In this document: one piece after another, positions 1 to 10,214 of the stretch
Numbering within the stretch: position 1 is the stretch's first letter
Layout: every line of letters begins with the position of its first letter
Assembly (NCBI GenBank): GCA_030848705.1
Contig: JAUIZM010000012.1
Location: forward strand, 6,636,679-6,700,678
Direction: 5' to 3'
Source: Heracleum sosnowskyi
Taxonomy: Eukaryota; Streptophyta; Magnoliopsida; Apiales; Apiaceae
DNA: 64,000 nt
Position numbers and translations under genes: made by a program
The notes under the pieces: generated by a model
Databases searched by the model: none
The model's input: the letters and a program-made list of their open reading frames with translations, nothing else
Told to the model about the DNA's origin: nothing

Positions 1-600
1 TAAGATTGTAATATAACGTTAAAATAAAGATTTAATTCTAAAAAATATTAATTTTTATATATTTATTGTCTTCCCTATAAATTCGAATCTAAGTAAGATA
101 ATTTAATTTTATAGAATAAAAATAGAGAAACTCTAGAAAAATATATTAAACTTAAATAGGATTTAATTTAAGATAATTTAATTTTATTGAAGAAAAATAG
201 AGAAACTCTAGAAAAATATATTAAACTTAAATATGATTTAATTTAGTTGAGAAAAGAAGTTAATTTTGTTTATTTAACTTTTAAATATGATTGACTTTTA
301 TATATTTATTGTCTTCCCTAAAAATTTGAATTGAATTAAAATAGTGAAATTCAAGAAAAATAGATTAAAACTTAAATATGATTTAAGTTAGTTGAGAAAA
401 AGGTAATATTTATTTAATTAAATTTTAAATATGATTGACTTTTATGTATTTATTGTCTTTCCTGAAAATTCGAGTATAAATAAGGAATGTCTTCGCTAAA
501 AATTCGAATATAAATAAGGAAATTTAATTTTATTAAATTAAAATCGAGGAGCTCCAGAAAATTAGATAAATATGAATCGAGCGATTCTAGAACTCTTAGG
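1..600. repeat. AT-rich degenerate tandem repeat block
   Basis: No gene is seen. The stretch is built from imperfect direct repeats: the phrase 'tttattgtcttccct' recurs near 62, 306 and 449, and 'gaaactctagaaaaatata' occurs near 126 and 192. Unit boundaries are blurred and spacing is uneven (about 245 and 143 bp), so this is decayed non-coding repeat DNA, possibly old transposon sequence. I cannot assign a family. Confidence 0.5.
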
Positions 601-760
601 GGTTTTCCTTTATATATATAAAGATATTGAATAAAGGAAGTTGTAATTATTAATATTAAAAATTGTAAAAAATTGAGAAAATTAGAAAAATAAAACGGAG
701 CGATTTGAGAGCCGCCACCTCACCGCCCCCGTCTTCTCCTTTATATAAGTATATTGATTT

Positions 761-1062
761 GAGCACTCCAATGGGACAAAGCTCTTGTCTATAATTTTAG
801 CCGAACCCCTTCTCGTTGACTATATTTGTCGATCCTCTAGGGATCTGTAGCATAATTCCACATAATCAGTTACCATATTGAGATAATATAATTTTATTTA
901 TAATAACTTGAAATAATTATAACATACTATTTTAAGAATATAGTCAACCATTATAATCAATAACATTGGAGTACATTGTCTTAGAGGTCCAACAAATTTT
1001 AAGCGATTGTTTATTTATTTGAATATAGCTAACCAATTTATATAACGCCGTTGGAGATACTC
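761..1062. mobile_element. possible MITE with diverged terminal inverted repeats
   Basis: The left end GAGCACTCCAATGG (761) and right end CCGTTGGAGATACTC (1048-1062) are imperfect inverted copies of the GAGCATCTCCAATG type found at the ends of many small plant DNA transposons. The interior is AT-rich and non-coding. No clean target duplication is visible, and a second 'attggagta' lies inside at 965, so the right boundary is uncertain. Confidence 0.3.
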
Positions 1063-1065
1063 TAA

Positions 1066-1140
1066 AAATTCCTTCATTTTTTGTGGACAACAGAAGCATA
1101 TCTAATAATAGAAGATATTTTTTTCTACGTGTTAGTCATA
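1066..1140. other. remnant of receptor-kinase 5' flank
   Basis: The words 'ttgtggacaacagaagcata' and 'agaagatatttttttctac' match the upstream flanks of the A copies near 38915/44184 and 55531. This is a piece of the duplicated A promoter region, cut off at about 1141 where transposon-like sequence begins. Confidence 0.55.
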
Positions 1141-1151
1141 GGTCTGTCAAT

Positions 1152-1310
1152 GGAGCGGAGATCCGATCCGATCCGATCTGATCCGAGACCGTTTTAATGA
1201 ATATGGATTTGGCAAAAAAAATCCGATCCGATAAGAAAAATCCGATAATAAATGGAGCGGATATGGATTTAGGTCGATCCGATCCATTAACGATCCGATC
1301 CGAATATAAT
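1152..1310. repeat. GATCCG-rich repeat cluster
   Basis: The stretch consists largely of 'gatccgatcc' and its reverse complement, with two 'aatggagcgga' phrases (1149, 1252) and two 'atatggattt' phrases. A similar but shorter cluster lies at 5733-5772, so the two may be the ends of one composite insertion of about 4.6 kb. There is no coding potential. Confidence 0.5.
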
Positions 1311-1316
1311 ATATAC

Positions 1317-3755
1317 TAGCTTAAAACCCGTGCGATGCACGGATTATTTTTAATAATAATTATTTTATTATTTACATTTTAATATTTTATTAATTGCATT
1401 TGTTAAATGATATAAGTAGGCATATTAAAATAAATAAACTTTTTTAAATTATTAAAATAGGTGTTAAAATAAATAAATAAAGGTTGTCCGTGATATTTTT
1501 AGAAAATGAGAGGTTTTAGTAAGGAAAAATAGAAAAAGATGACGTGTTTTAGTTGAAAAAGGTAATTACCCTTGATATTTTTGGAAAAGGAGGGGAATTT
1601 GTTAGAAAAAAGTAGAAAAAATAATTTGTTTTTGCTGAAAAAGTAAATGATTATAAATAGTAAGTAATGTGTTTTAGGTGAAAAAAGATAATTAATTTTA
1701 AATAGGTAATGTATTTTTTTTTACCATTTTATATATATGTTGCCCGTGTTAATTTTAGAAGATGAGTTATTTTAGTTATAGAATATAAAATAGGTAATGT
1801 GGTTTAGGTGGAAAATGTAATTGGTTATAAATAAATTGATTATAGATAGGCCCATGAATCGGCCCAAATACCGACCGACCGACCAAAACTTTTAATGTTT
1901 CGTTTTTAATAATATAGTATAGATATATAATACACTTTTATTATTAATTATAGGGCTTATGGCCCGTGCAATGCACGGGTATTTATTAATACTTTTTATT
2001 ATATTAATTCACAATTTTATTCTTAGTATTTATATTTGTTTTAATTTTTAAATTTTATAAATATTTTTTAATTATAAAATATAATTTTTTTAAATATATT
2101 GTTGACGAATTTCGAACATTAGAATTTTGAAAAAAATAATTATCTATTAAAATCTAAAATATTACTTTACATTATATTCAATGATTCTCATCTCTTTATT
2201 TTAAGATCCAATTATATTTGTAGTACTATCCTGCCCTAACGACCAAAACTCTGAACGTTGTTTTTAATATATTTAGAGATAAAAATATTTATATTTGATA
2301 CATTGTTGATGAAGTTCGAACACCTCACGATTATCATCTGTTTATTTTAAAATTTAACGTTCTTATTTTTTTATGACATTGTAGCGTGACAACTGACAAC
2401 CAAAATTATGGATAAAATATATAAGGAGATATATTTTTGGATAAATTATTTCTTGTTGCGTTTACCTTGTGCAAAATATATACATATTTTATGTTTATTT
2501 ATTGAAATTTATATGATTCAAAATTTAAATTCTTTGTTAATTTGTACAGTAAAATTTGCAACATAAATTCATGTACATGACTTCTTCTACGTCTCTTATA
2601 ACATAGGGTCCACAGTTACCCATGATTTATATGAAAATTAAATTGAGAATTTTTTAATACTGTAATTGATATGAATCGATATCTCGATATTTGGTTTAAC
2701 AATTATTATCTAACCGAAACTACTCATAAATTAAAAAAAAAAAAAGAGTTGCGAAATTTTGCATAGAAAATTCTATTTAATATAAAAAACTCAATTATAT
2801 TTGGTTTAAATTATCAAAATATACTTATAGTATTTAAATATAATTATACTATTAATCAAGTACACTTTTTTAATGTTAGATCTAATGATTATCATCTATC
2901 TATTCAAAATCTAATGATCTTTATTAATTTGATCGTACAGGGACCGAACTACCAAAATTTTGGATAAATTTCTCTTACGATTATTATATATAAGAATATA
3001 ATAATACATAAAATAAGATTTTATAGAAAATCCTCTTGAAAATATAGCTTAAAGAATCATTTAAAAATTATTTTAATATTAAAAATAAAAATATTGCTAC
3101 TTTCTTAATACACCTCTGAAAACTTAATTGCAAATAACAATATGATTATACACAAATTTGTTGTTTCGTAAATTTTAAATTACATTATAAAGATCGTGCG
3201 AGGTTTTCTTTGAAAATATAATTTTTCATATATAGTAATAAAAATATTATTCTCACTTATTAAAAATGTCCTATACTTAAATAATTTTTAATCAAAGTAG
3301 ATGTTGTAGTGGGCGATTCAATGTGTATAACCTTAGAATGCTTTATTATTATATGCTAAACGTAAATAAATTTTAGGCAAGTTTGTAAGTTTTGTTTAGT
3401 TATATATCTGTTAATTGTAGTTTTCTTTGCTTTTGGATGTCTAATATTGGAAGCTCAAGGTCAATATTGTATTAATATCGCGTGTGGTTCCTTTTTTTTT
3501 AATTGATTTTATCCGGGTTTTTTGGTATTGGAAAGAGTCGAATTCTAGACCTTTGGTATTACTCGATTATTATCTCTCTTACTCTTATTATATAATAATA
3601 TATAATTGTGATACTTTTAATTATTTAAAAAAAATTACTTATTTTAATATGTCTACTTATTCTTTTTAATAAATTCAATTAATAGAATATTAAAACGTAA
3701 ATAATAAAGTATCAAGTATTAAAAACAATTCATATATCGCACGGATTTTAAGCTA
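1317..3755. mobile_element. putative TIR transposon with a GTGCGAT palindrome at its ends
   Basis: The left end TAGCTTAAAACCCGTGCGAT (1317-1336) is matched at 19 of 20 positions by the reverse complement of 3736-3755. The left end runs into the palindrome CCGTGCGATGCACGG, and a related palindrome, CCCGTGCAATGCACGGG, lies at about 1961-1979. The interior is AT-rich with no recognisable transposase. I could not find a convincing target duplication. The superfamily is unknown; it could instead be two unrelated decayed elements. Confidence 0.35.
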
Positions 3756-4089
3756 ATTATTTTTAATTATTGATAATCGCAAAAATTTAGAAATCACTGT
3801 TATATCTGCTATTAAATAGAATAGATAAAACTATTCGATCATTTACTTACAAGTTTTCGTTACTTAATGCTAAGTTTATAAAATTGGAAATCTTCTGTAT
3901 TCGACTGGGCCATTTTTAAAAAACTTAAAAATCGATTTTTAATCAATTGCATACTCAAAATACAAGTAATTAACTAAATTAGATGGATTATTTGATTAAA
4001 TCATAATTAATTGGCTTACAATTTTCGAGTACCCACGTGGCCACATCCAAATAATAGGCTAAATCAATCATATTTTATAAAACTACTTG

Positions 4090-4167
4090 GAGCATCTCTA
4101 ATGGGCATACCTAATATGATTTGCTAAAATTATATAAAATAATAAATGGTAAAAATTGGAGATGCTC
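4090..4167. mobile_element. short inverted-repeat MITE
   Basis: GAGCATCTCTAATG (4090-4103) is an imperfect inverted match to ATTGGAGATGCTC (4155-4167), enclosing about 50 bp of AT-rich sequence. The terminal motif resembles that of the candidate at 761-1062. No target duplication is resolved, and there is no coding capacity. Confidence 0.4.
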
Positions 4168-4183
4168 TTATGCTAGCATTATA

Positions 4184-4450
4184 CTCCCTCTGTCTCGATT
4201 ATTTATTTACACTTTTCTTTTTGGGATATCCCTTCTAATTTTTTACATTCCAAAACTTTTCAAAGATAGTAAAATTTTATAATATAAAAATTAACTAATT
4301 ACACTATTTTCCTTCATTTTACTCAATCATCTTGCTTCTTTCCGTCCCATCACTTTACCCAATTTTTTTACTTGTTTCCTGTTCTTTACTTATTTTCCTT
4401 AACATCCATGCCCATCCCAAATATAAACCACTGGATATAAGACGGAGTGA
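4184..4450. mobile_element. Stowaway-type MITE
   Basis: The left TIR CTCCCTCTGTCTCG and the right end GACGGAGTGA are inverted relatives, flanked by TA on both sides (4182-4183 and 4451-4452). Length (267 bp), TIR and TA target match the Stowaway/Tc1-mariner type. The interior resembles, in opposite orientation, the MITEs at 45897 and 51219. It encodes nothing. Confidence 0.75.
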
Positions 4451-4452
4451 TA

Positions 4453-5373
4453 TTTTTTTTGCACGGTAAACAATTCGCTAATTGTAAGGCATAAGACGTT
4501 TATAATAATAATTAAAATAATAAATATTTCCTTAATTGAAAATATCATCGTTTAAATTTTTTTTTATTGTGACGCATTTTTAGCTCGAATTTTTGAAATA
4601 TAAAAAATAAAAATAAAAGACAGCTGCAGTAACATAAAATTAAGTATTCAACTATAAAAAATAAAGTACTAATTCAGATAAAATTAAATAAACAAAGTGG
4701 CTTGTGAAAAGAAAAACAATTGGGCTCAATTAACATGGTTTAGTTGGCATTGTGTTGCTTAGCGGTCCAAAAACCTATTTTTTATTTTGTTTCTGATTGT
4801 GCGTAGATAATCGTTTGTAGCTCTCTTTTATTGATGCTCTAGATAACAATTTGTATGAATACTTTCTTATTCATTAATGAATGATGATCTTTGGCATTAG
4901 AAAAGGTAATTAACGAAAATAATACTATTAATCTACTACTAATTCTCTGATGTGGCAAACATCTGATAAAGTGTTCTGAATTCCTGCATCAGATTATACT
5001 AAACACATCATCATTTATCGTTAACAAAAATTTAGCAGAATTAATCAAATGTACCCGTAACCCACTTTAATGACTTTATTGATACCGTTTTCAGTTCAGT
5101 GACCAACTTGATACATTGAGCCCACTTTAGTGGCTCACTTGATCATTAACCCGTATTTTTATTAAGTTCTAATTACTTCTAATCCAATTCTAATACTCAT
5201 ACTCCCACTTTGATTTATATCCTTTTAAGATAATAATTTCTATTTTTATATAATTTAATCTTGATCGTCTATTTTTAAAAATATCAAATCCAACGGTTGA
5301 GATTGTTTTGGCGGTACTGAGTACCGACCAAAGTTTTGGATAAAATCTCTTTTACGCTTATTATATATAAGGA

Positions 5374-5414
<41 letters not shown>

Positions 5415-5985
5415 GTATAATATGTATTATTAAAAAATTATTTGCAATTTTTAATAGTCTATACTTTGTAGTCTATACAATCACTACTAATTAAAATGTA
5501 AGATAAGATTTTTCCGAAGTATAATATCATCGTTTGGCCTATGAAGCATCGTGTTTTTCTCAATATTATTCTAAATTTTTAATTTTTATTTTTGTTTAAA
5601 TGTTAGAGTTCGTATTTTAAACTTTAGATGTTATTATTTAATTACTTTGTTTACCATTACAAGATATTGTAAAAAATTTCAATATTAAGTGAAATTTTAA
5701 TTTAAATCAAAAAATTTAAAAATATATATAAATGGATCAGATATCCGATCTGATCCGCGATCCGAACGGATCCGGATATGTAACAGGGAGCGAAATTTAA
5801 CAGTTAATTGAAAGATTAATCACACGGATCAGATCTTTCAAACAATGTTAAAATCTTGGATTATAGTGCGATGATATGTCGGGATAAACAATTAGGTGAC
5901 ATTGATATTGATACTTGATTGGAGTGATTAGTTGACTTCCAATTTCCAAGAAAAACACAGCATGATGAATTGATGATGATGGTCG
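4453..5985. other. non-coding AT-rich intergenic DNA
   Basis: No gene is seen. It contains 'ccaaagttttggataaaatc' near 5328, a close relative of 'accaaaattttggataaatt' near 2950, so dispersed repeat fragments are present. A TA dinucleotide run lies at 5379-5412 and a GATCCG cluster at 5733-5772. From about 5778 on, 'gcgaaatttaacagttaatt' matches 55420, marking re-entry into the duplicated receptor-kinase unit. Confidence 0.6.
5379..5412. repeat. (TA)n microsatellite
   Basis: An uninterrupted run of about 17 TA dinucleotides in intergenic DNA. Confidence 0.9.
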
Positions 5986-5994
5986 GTTAGAAAA

Positions 5995-6247
5995 GAGTAA
6001 ATCTTGGCATCACTACAAAAAATTACTACAAATGTCACTACTCCCATTTTAGAAGTTATTAACTATCTTACAATGTCAGTTACTATTAGTGTATTATTGT
6101 ATTAAGAACATATACATAACTTCTAAAAAATGTGGACCACTATCAAGAATATTAATTAATGACATACATATTACTTAAAAAAGGTTTCTAAAATAAAATA
6201 GTAGTGACTTTTGTAGTGATTTTTTGTAGTGATGCCAAGATTTACTC
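5995..6247. mobile_element. Mutator-like MITE with 9-bp target duplication
   Basis: The 253-bp element starts GAGTAAATCTTGGCATCACT, and its right end is the inverted copy. The TIRs are about 47 bp with two mismatches. It is flanked by direct 9-bp copies of GTTAGAAAA (5986-5994 and 6248-6256), the size typical of Mutator-like elements. The TIR contains CACTACAAAAAA, which alone would suggest CACTA, but the longer TIR and the 9-bp duplication argue otherwise. It sits in the A1 upstream flank; the related flank near 55500 lacks it. Confidence 0.8.
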
Positions 6248-6273
6248 GTTAGAAAATTCCTTCTTATTTTTTT

Positions 6274-7300
6274 GATTAATCCGCAAAATGCACCACTTTG
6301 GTTCGGTCCAAAATCATTTTAGTATACATACTTTTGGTAATTGCATATTGCATTCATACACATATTTTGGCGATATGCACTCCTTTCATCGATTTTTACC
6401 GTTACCGTTAAATAACTCGGGGGTAATTTCATAAATTAACATTGCTTAATTACATTTTTACCCTTGAAGTATAACATATCGTATGTCTTAACCCTTAAAG
6501 AAAAAGATCATGCATTTTAGCCCTAGAATTATAAAAATTGTACAGTTTAACTCATTTACTAATATTATCTTCCTATATTATTTTGTAGAAATTTTAAAAT
6601 ATATTAAAATAAAAAATATTTAACATAGATTAATTTATAAAAATTTGAGCATGATGCAATCTCCAAAATTTTAAAATTCGTAGCAAAATTTAAAATTTGA
6701 GCTAACTTTTGGAAAGTTAGAAATTTTTTAAAATTCGTAGTAAATTCAATTTATATCGGATTTCGAAGAGTTTTGATGATTCAGAAAACCTTTCAATTGC
6801 CCATAATGTTCGTTCATGGTGTTTTCTCATATTCAGTTTCAAACTATTCTCGAAATAATAAAAAATAATCATAATTTTTTTTCGGTTTGCAAATTCATTC
6901 CACGTACATTTTATCTAATTATCAATTATTTCAAAACAATCGTTTTGTTCTATACAACTTTCGTTCTTAAAATTTTCCCAGAAAATATCGTACAAAGGGT
7001 CAAAAAGTTTAAATAAATGTTTGACTTTACCTAAAAGGGTTAAATTGTACAGTTTTTATAGTACTCGGGGCAAAAAATGTATGATCTTTTTCTTTAAAGG
7101 TTCAAGTGTACGATGTGTCATACTTTAAGTGTCAAAATGTAATTAATCCATTCTTAATTTACTAAATTATCTCTGGAGTTATTTAAAGTATCGATAAAAA
7201 TTGATGAAATGGTGCATAGTGCAGCGCCAAAACTGGTGCATGATGCAATGTGCAATTATCAAAAGTATGTATACCAAAGGGTGCATTTTGCGGATTAGTC
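6274..7300. mobile_element. long-TIR Mutator-like element, non-autonomous
   Basis: The ends GATTAATCCGCAAAATGCAC (left) and GACTAATCCGCAAAATGCAC (right, reversed) are flanked by 9-bp copies of TATTTTTTT (6265-6273, 7301-7309). Complementarity continues well inward: 'aaagaaaaagatcatgcatt' near 6498 pairs imperfectly with 'aatgtatgatctttttcttt' near 7076, so the TIRs are roughly 250 bp or more. No transposase is seen; the short ORFs inside have no recognisable domain. It lies 26 bp from the previous Mutator-like MITE, in the A1 promoter region. Confidence 0.8.
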
Positions 7301-7395
7301 TATTTTTTTCTACATGTTAGAGATGGAATTTAGTTAACTTCAATATCGACCTCATAGTTGTATTATTCCAGTGATCCCTGAATGATCCAGTTCAA

Positions 7396-7668
7396 ATGAT
7401 GTCCTCTTCGTCGTTACTAATTATCATTGTCGTCTTGGCATCAATAACCAGCAGTTGCTGCAAAGCTGCTTCTCCGACATCAACTTCTTCTTGCGGCAAC
7501 CTTTTTATCTAAAAGATCCTCCACATGAATGTCATGATTTCAATATCAGCTTTGAACTTTCTTGCGATAAAAATAATCGTACTATTTTGAAACTTGACTC
7601 AGTCAACTTCTATGTGGAGGCTATGAATTATATGAATTCTACTGTTCGTATGATTGTGTTAAGGGCCT
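7396..7668 (+). pseudogene. A1 ectodomain exon, truncated
   Basis: The sequence closely matches the ectodomain exon of A4 (55643-56342), starting at the tandem ATGs at 7396 and including the signal-peptide codons. After codons for '..SSCG' a deletion of about 20 bp relative to A4 removes the first conserved cysteine region (ISCPF in A4) and shifts the frame. The exon breaks off after 'TVRMI' near 7653, where sequence like the intron at 56845 begins. This copy cannot encode a normal ectodomain. Confidence 0.85.
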
Positions 7669-7850
7669 TAACAAAAAAAAATCTGTAATATTTTTGCATT
7701 CTTTTAATTTTTTATGACCACCAATGCGTAGTTGTCTGTTCCTTTCATGATGTTCATTTGATATAAAAAAAAATTAGATACACAAATTTGAGGAATTATA
7801 AAATAAAATAGTACTAATAATAAACGAAGTCATTTCAGATCATGTTTCTC

Positions 7851-8206
7851 TGGTTTTTTTTTTTTGAAGTAATCGTACGTGCTTTTTATTAAATTGAATC
7901 AATGATCAAGACATCAGAAATAAACTCCGGAGCGGTATCAACCCACTCATGGACGCCTGACATAGAATGAGCAGTCCTTGCTAATGAATGAGCCACTGTA
8001 TTCGCAGACCTCTGAACAAACTCAACTAGCACTTCATCATAGTGCTTAAACAATTCAATACAACTTAACACAATCGAGTGAAAATAAGTACGCCCTTGAA
8101 CATTTTTGCATGCATCTGCTAGCGCCTTAGCATCTGTTTCAAAAACACACTTTTTGTATCCAAATTCCTTCACCCAAGAGAGAGCTTCCTTCAACGCTAT
8201 TGCTTC
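7851..8206 (-). mobile_element. 5'-truncated LINE carrying an RNase H-like (RVT_3) domain
   Basis: The minus-strand reading frame (stop near 7889) reads like the C-terminal RNase H domain of plant non-LTR retrotransposons: an 'EALSWVKEFGYKKCVFETDA' block with its acidic residues, then 'SANTVAHSLAR' and '..ISDVLIIDS'. A run of T at 7854-7863 is the poly(A) tail of the minus-strand element. The matching intron of A4 (56500-56530) lacks this segment. The upstream reverse transcriptase is missing, as expected for 5' truncation. The frame runs on to 8257 into receptor-kinase intron, which is not part of the element. No clear target duplication was found. Confidence 0.75.
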
Positions 8207-8334
8207 ATGGTATAAATTTGAAGGGATTATGTTGATAATAAAAAAAAATCTACACAAATGAGAATAAATATGACATTGTAGTGTTACCTGGTAAACTTTT
8301 TTTCTTTGCTGAATAGCTTTGTTTTTTTTTGTAG

Positions 8335-10031
8335 GGTTGTGGTCATATGTGCGAGAATATTTGGTACAGATTCATGGTGAGCAATATCCAATAATTTCCC
8401 TCCTCTACTCGATCCATTTTTAAGTGGTTTCTAACAAATTCCCCTTGTTTTTCCGCCTTCTTATCATTTTGACAGGCACAGAACAACTTGCAGACTATCT
8501 TCAAGGTAAGAGATGTATGAATTACTATATCAATTGTATCTTATTATATCATAGTATGTGCATATAGGAGGGGTTTTTGGAATTCTGGTCCTCGACTTCA
8601 TTTATATTATTTAGGTTTCGATTTCTACTAACTACATGGGTTATAAATTTTATTTATTCCTAAACAGATTTGAAACTGATTTGCATGTTTTGTAGGCATA
8701 CACTTCAAGTACAACACTTCAGTGTATCTGGGTGAGTAATCTAATGATTTGTTACTCCAGTCAATCCAATAATCTTTTAAGCGGGTCTTTAACAAATTTC
8801 CATTGTTTTCTGCTTTCTTAAACAGCATTTTTAGGAGAGCTCCTCGGTGAGATGCTAGATTTCACAGTGATTTGTTTATGTTAGTATGAAATTTCGAATA
8901 AAATCTCATTTGTTAATTTACATCGTCTTTATTGCAGTAATGATTTTTGTTCCAAGATGTTTGTGTGGACTACCATTTCTATCCGCGTTCTTAATATATA
9001 AATTAAGGAGAAGACATCTATCAGTGCATTGCACCATTGAAGATTTCCTTCAAGGTCAAAACAATCTGATGTCTATTAGGTACAACTATTCCCAGATTAA
9101 GAAGTTCACTAAAGGATTTAGTGATAAACTAGGTGAAGGGGGCTTTGGAACTGTGTATAAAGGAAAACTTCGAAGTGGACTTGTCGTGGCTGTTAAAATA
9201 CTAACCAATTCCAAGACTAGTGGCCAAGATTTCATCAATGAAGTTGGTACAATTGGTATGATCCACCATGTTAACATTGTGAGACTTGTTGGTTTTTGCG
9301 TTGAGGGTTCCAAACGTGCTCTTATTTATGAGTTCATGCCTAACGGATCTCTTGATAAATACATTTTTCTTGAAGGAGGAGGAACATCTACTCTGAATTG
9401 TGAAAAGATTTATGAGATTTCCTGTAAAGTGGCCGGTGGCATTGAGTATTTGCATCGAGGTTGTGATATGCAAATCTTGCATTTTGATATTAAGCCTCAT
9501 AACATTCTCCTAGATGAAAATTTCAATCCAAAAATTTCTGATTTTGGCCTTGCAAAATTACGTGCCACTGGTCATAGTATAGTGACTATGACTGCAGAAA
9601 GGGGAACAATGGGTTACATGGCTCCAGAATTATTTTACAAAAATATCGGAGGTGTTTCTAACAAGGCAGATGTTTATAGTTTCGGAATGTTGCTATTGGA
9701 AATGGCAGGGCAAAGGAAAAATTTGAATCCATTCAAGGATCAAATTAGCCAAATTTACTTCCCTTCATGGATCTATGACCAGATTAGCCAAGGGAAGGAG
9801 ATTGAAATGGAAGAAGTTACTGAGAACGAAAAGGAGTTGGTAAAAAAGATGATTATTGTAGCAATGTGGTGCATACAAATGAATCCAAGCGAACGTCCTT
9901 CAATGAACAAAGTGATTGAAATTCTTGAAGTAGACGTCGAACTTTTGGTGATGCCTCCTAAACCTTTGATTTGTCCACAGCAGGAACCGTCAAATGATGA
10001 TCAAGAAGTTATTCAGACCTCTTCAAATTGA
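8335..10031 (+). CDS. A1 LRK10-like receptor kinase, stem-transmembrane-kinase half
   Basis: Exons inferred from GT-AG borders and conserved phase: 8335-8376, 8482-8505, 8696-8731, 8826-8846 and kinase exon 8938-10031. The ATG at 8886 is open but lies in the intron ending 'ttgcag' at 8937. The kinase exon begins with a membrane segment (LCGLPFLSAFLIY) and a basic stop-transfer, then a glycine loop (LGEGGFGTVYKG), VAVK lysine, catalytic loop HFDIKPHN, DFG and APE. The HFD in place of HRD makes it a non-RD kinase, as in LRK10-like proteins. The activation segment has TAERGT where sister copies have TAARGT. The matching ectodomain exon is broken, so any product would lack a normal extracellular domain. 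Expression is unknown. Confidence 0.7.
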
Positions 10032-10214
10032 TAATGTGATGCAAAGTTTTCCAATATGATCAAGAGAATGATTAGGCTACTCGGTCACTTGATCTGTTGA
10101 AGTGAAGACTATCTAGTTAGTCATACAAGTCGGTGACTTCATGTGTAATACTAGTGTGTGGCCTTTAGCTTTTTTATGAAAGAACCTTATATATTTATAA
10201 AGAAACCAAAAGAG

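Noticed and set aside
6011..6231. CACTA-type MITE bounded by CACTACAAAAAA
   Set aside because: The inverted repeat extends 16 bp further outward, and a 9-bp direct duplication flanks the longer element, so Mutator-like fits better.
8886..8937. ATG and 17 codons (MKFRIKSHLLIYI..) as the N-terminus of the A kinases
   Set aside because: The same stretch is conserved at A1, A3 and A4 but ends in 'ttattgcag' at the exact point where phase-1 splicing from the preceding 21-bp exon fits. It is intron that happens to be open.
9086..9500. Minus-strand frames inside A kinase exons (also 32063-32542, 46718-47132, 58004-58231)
   Set aside because: They recur at the same place in each kinase copy as antisense of conserved codons; no independent support.
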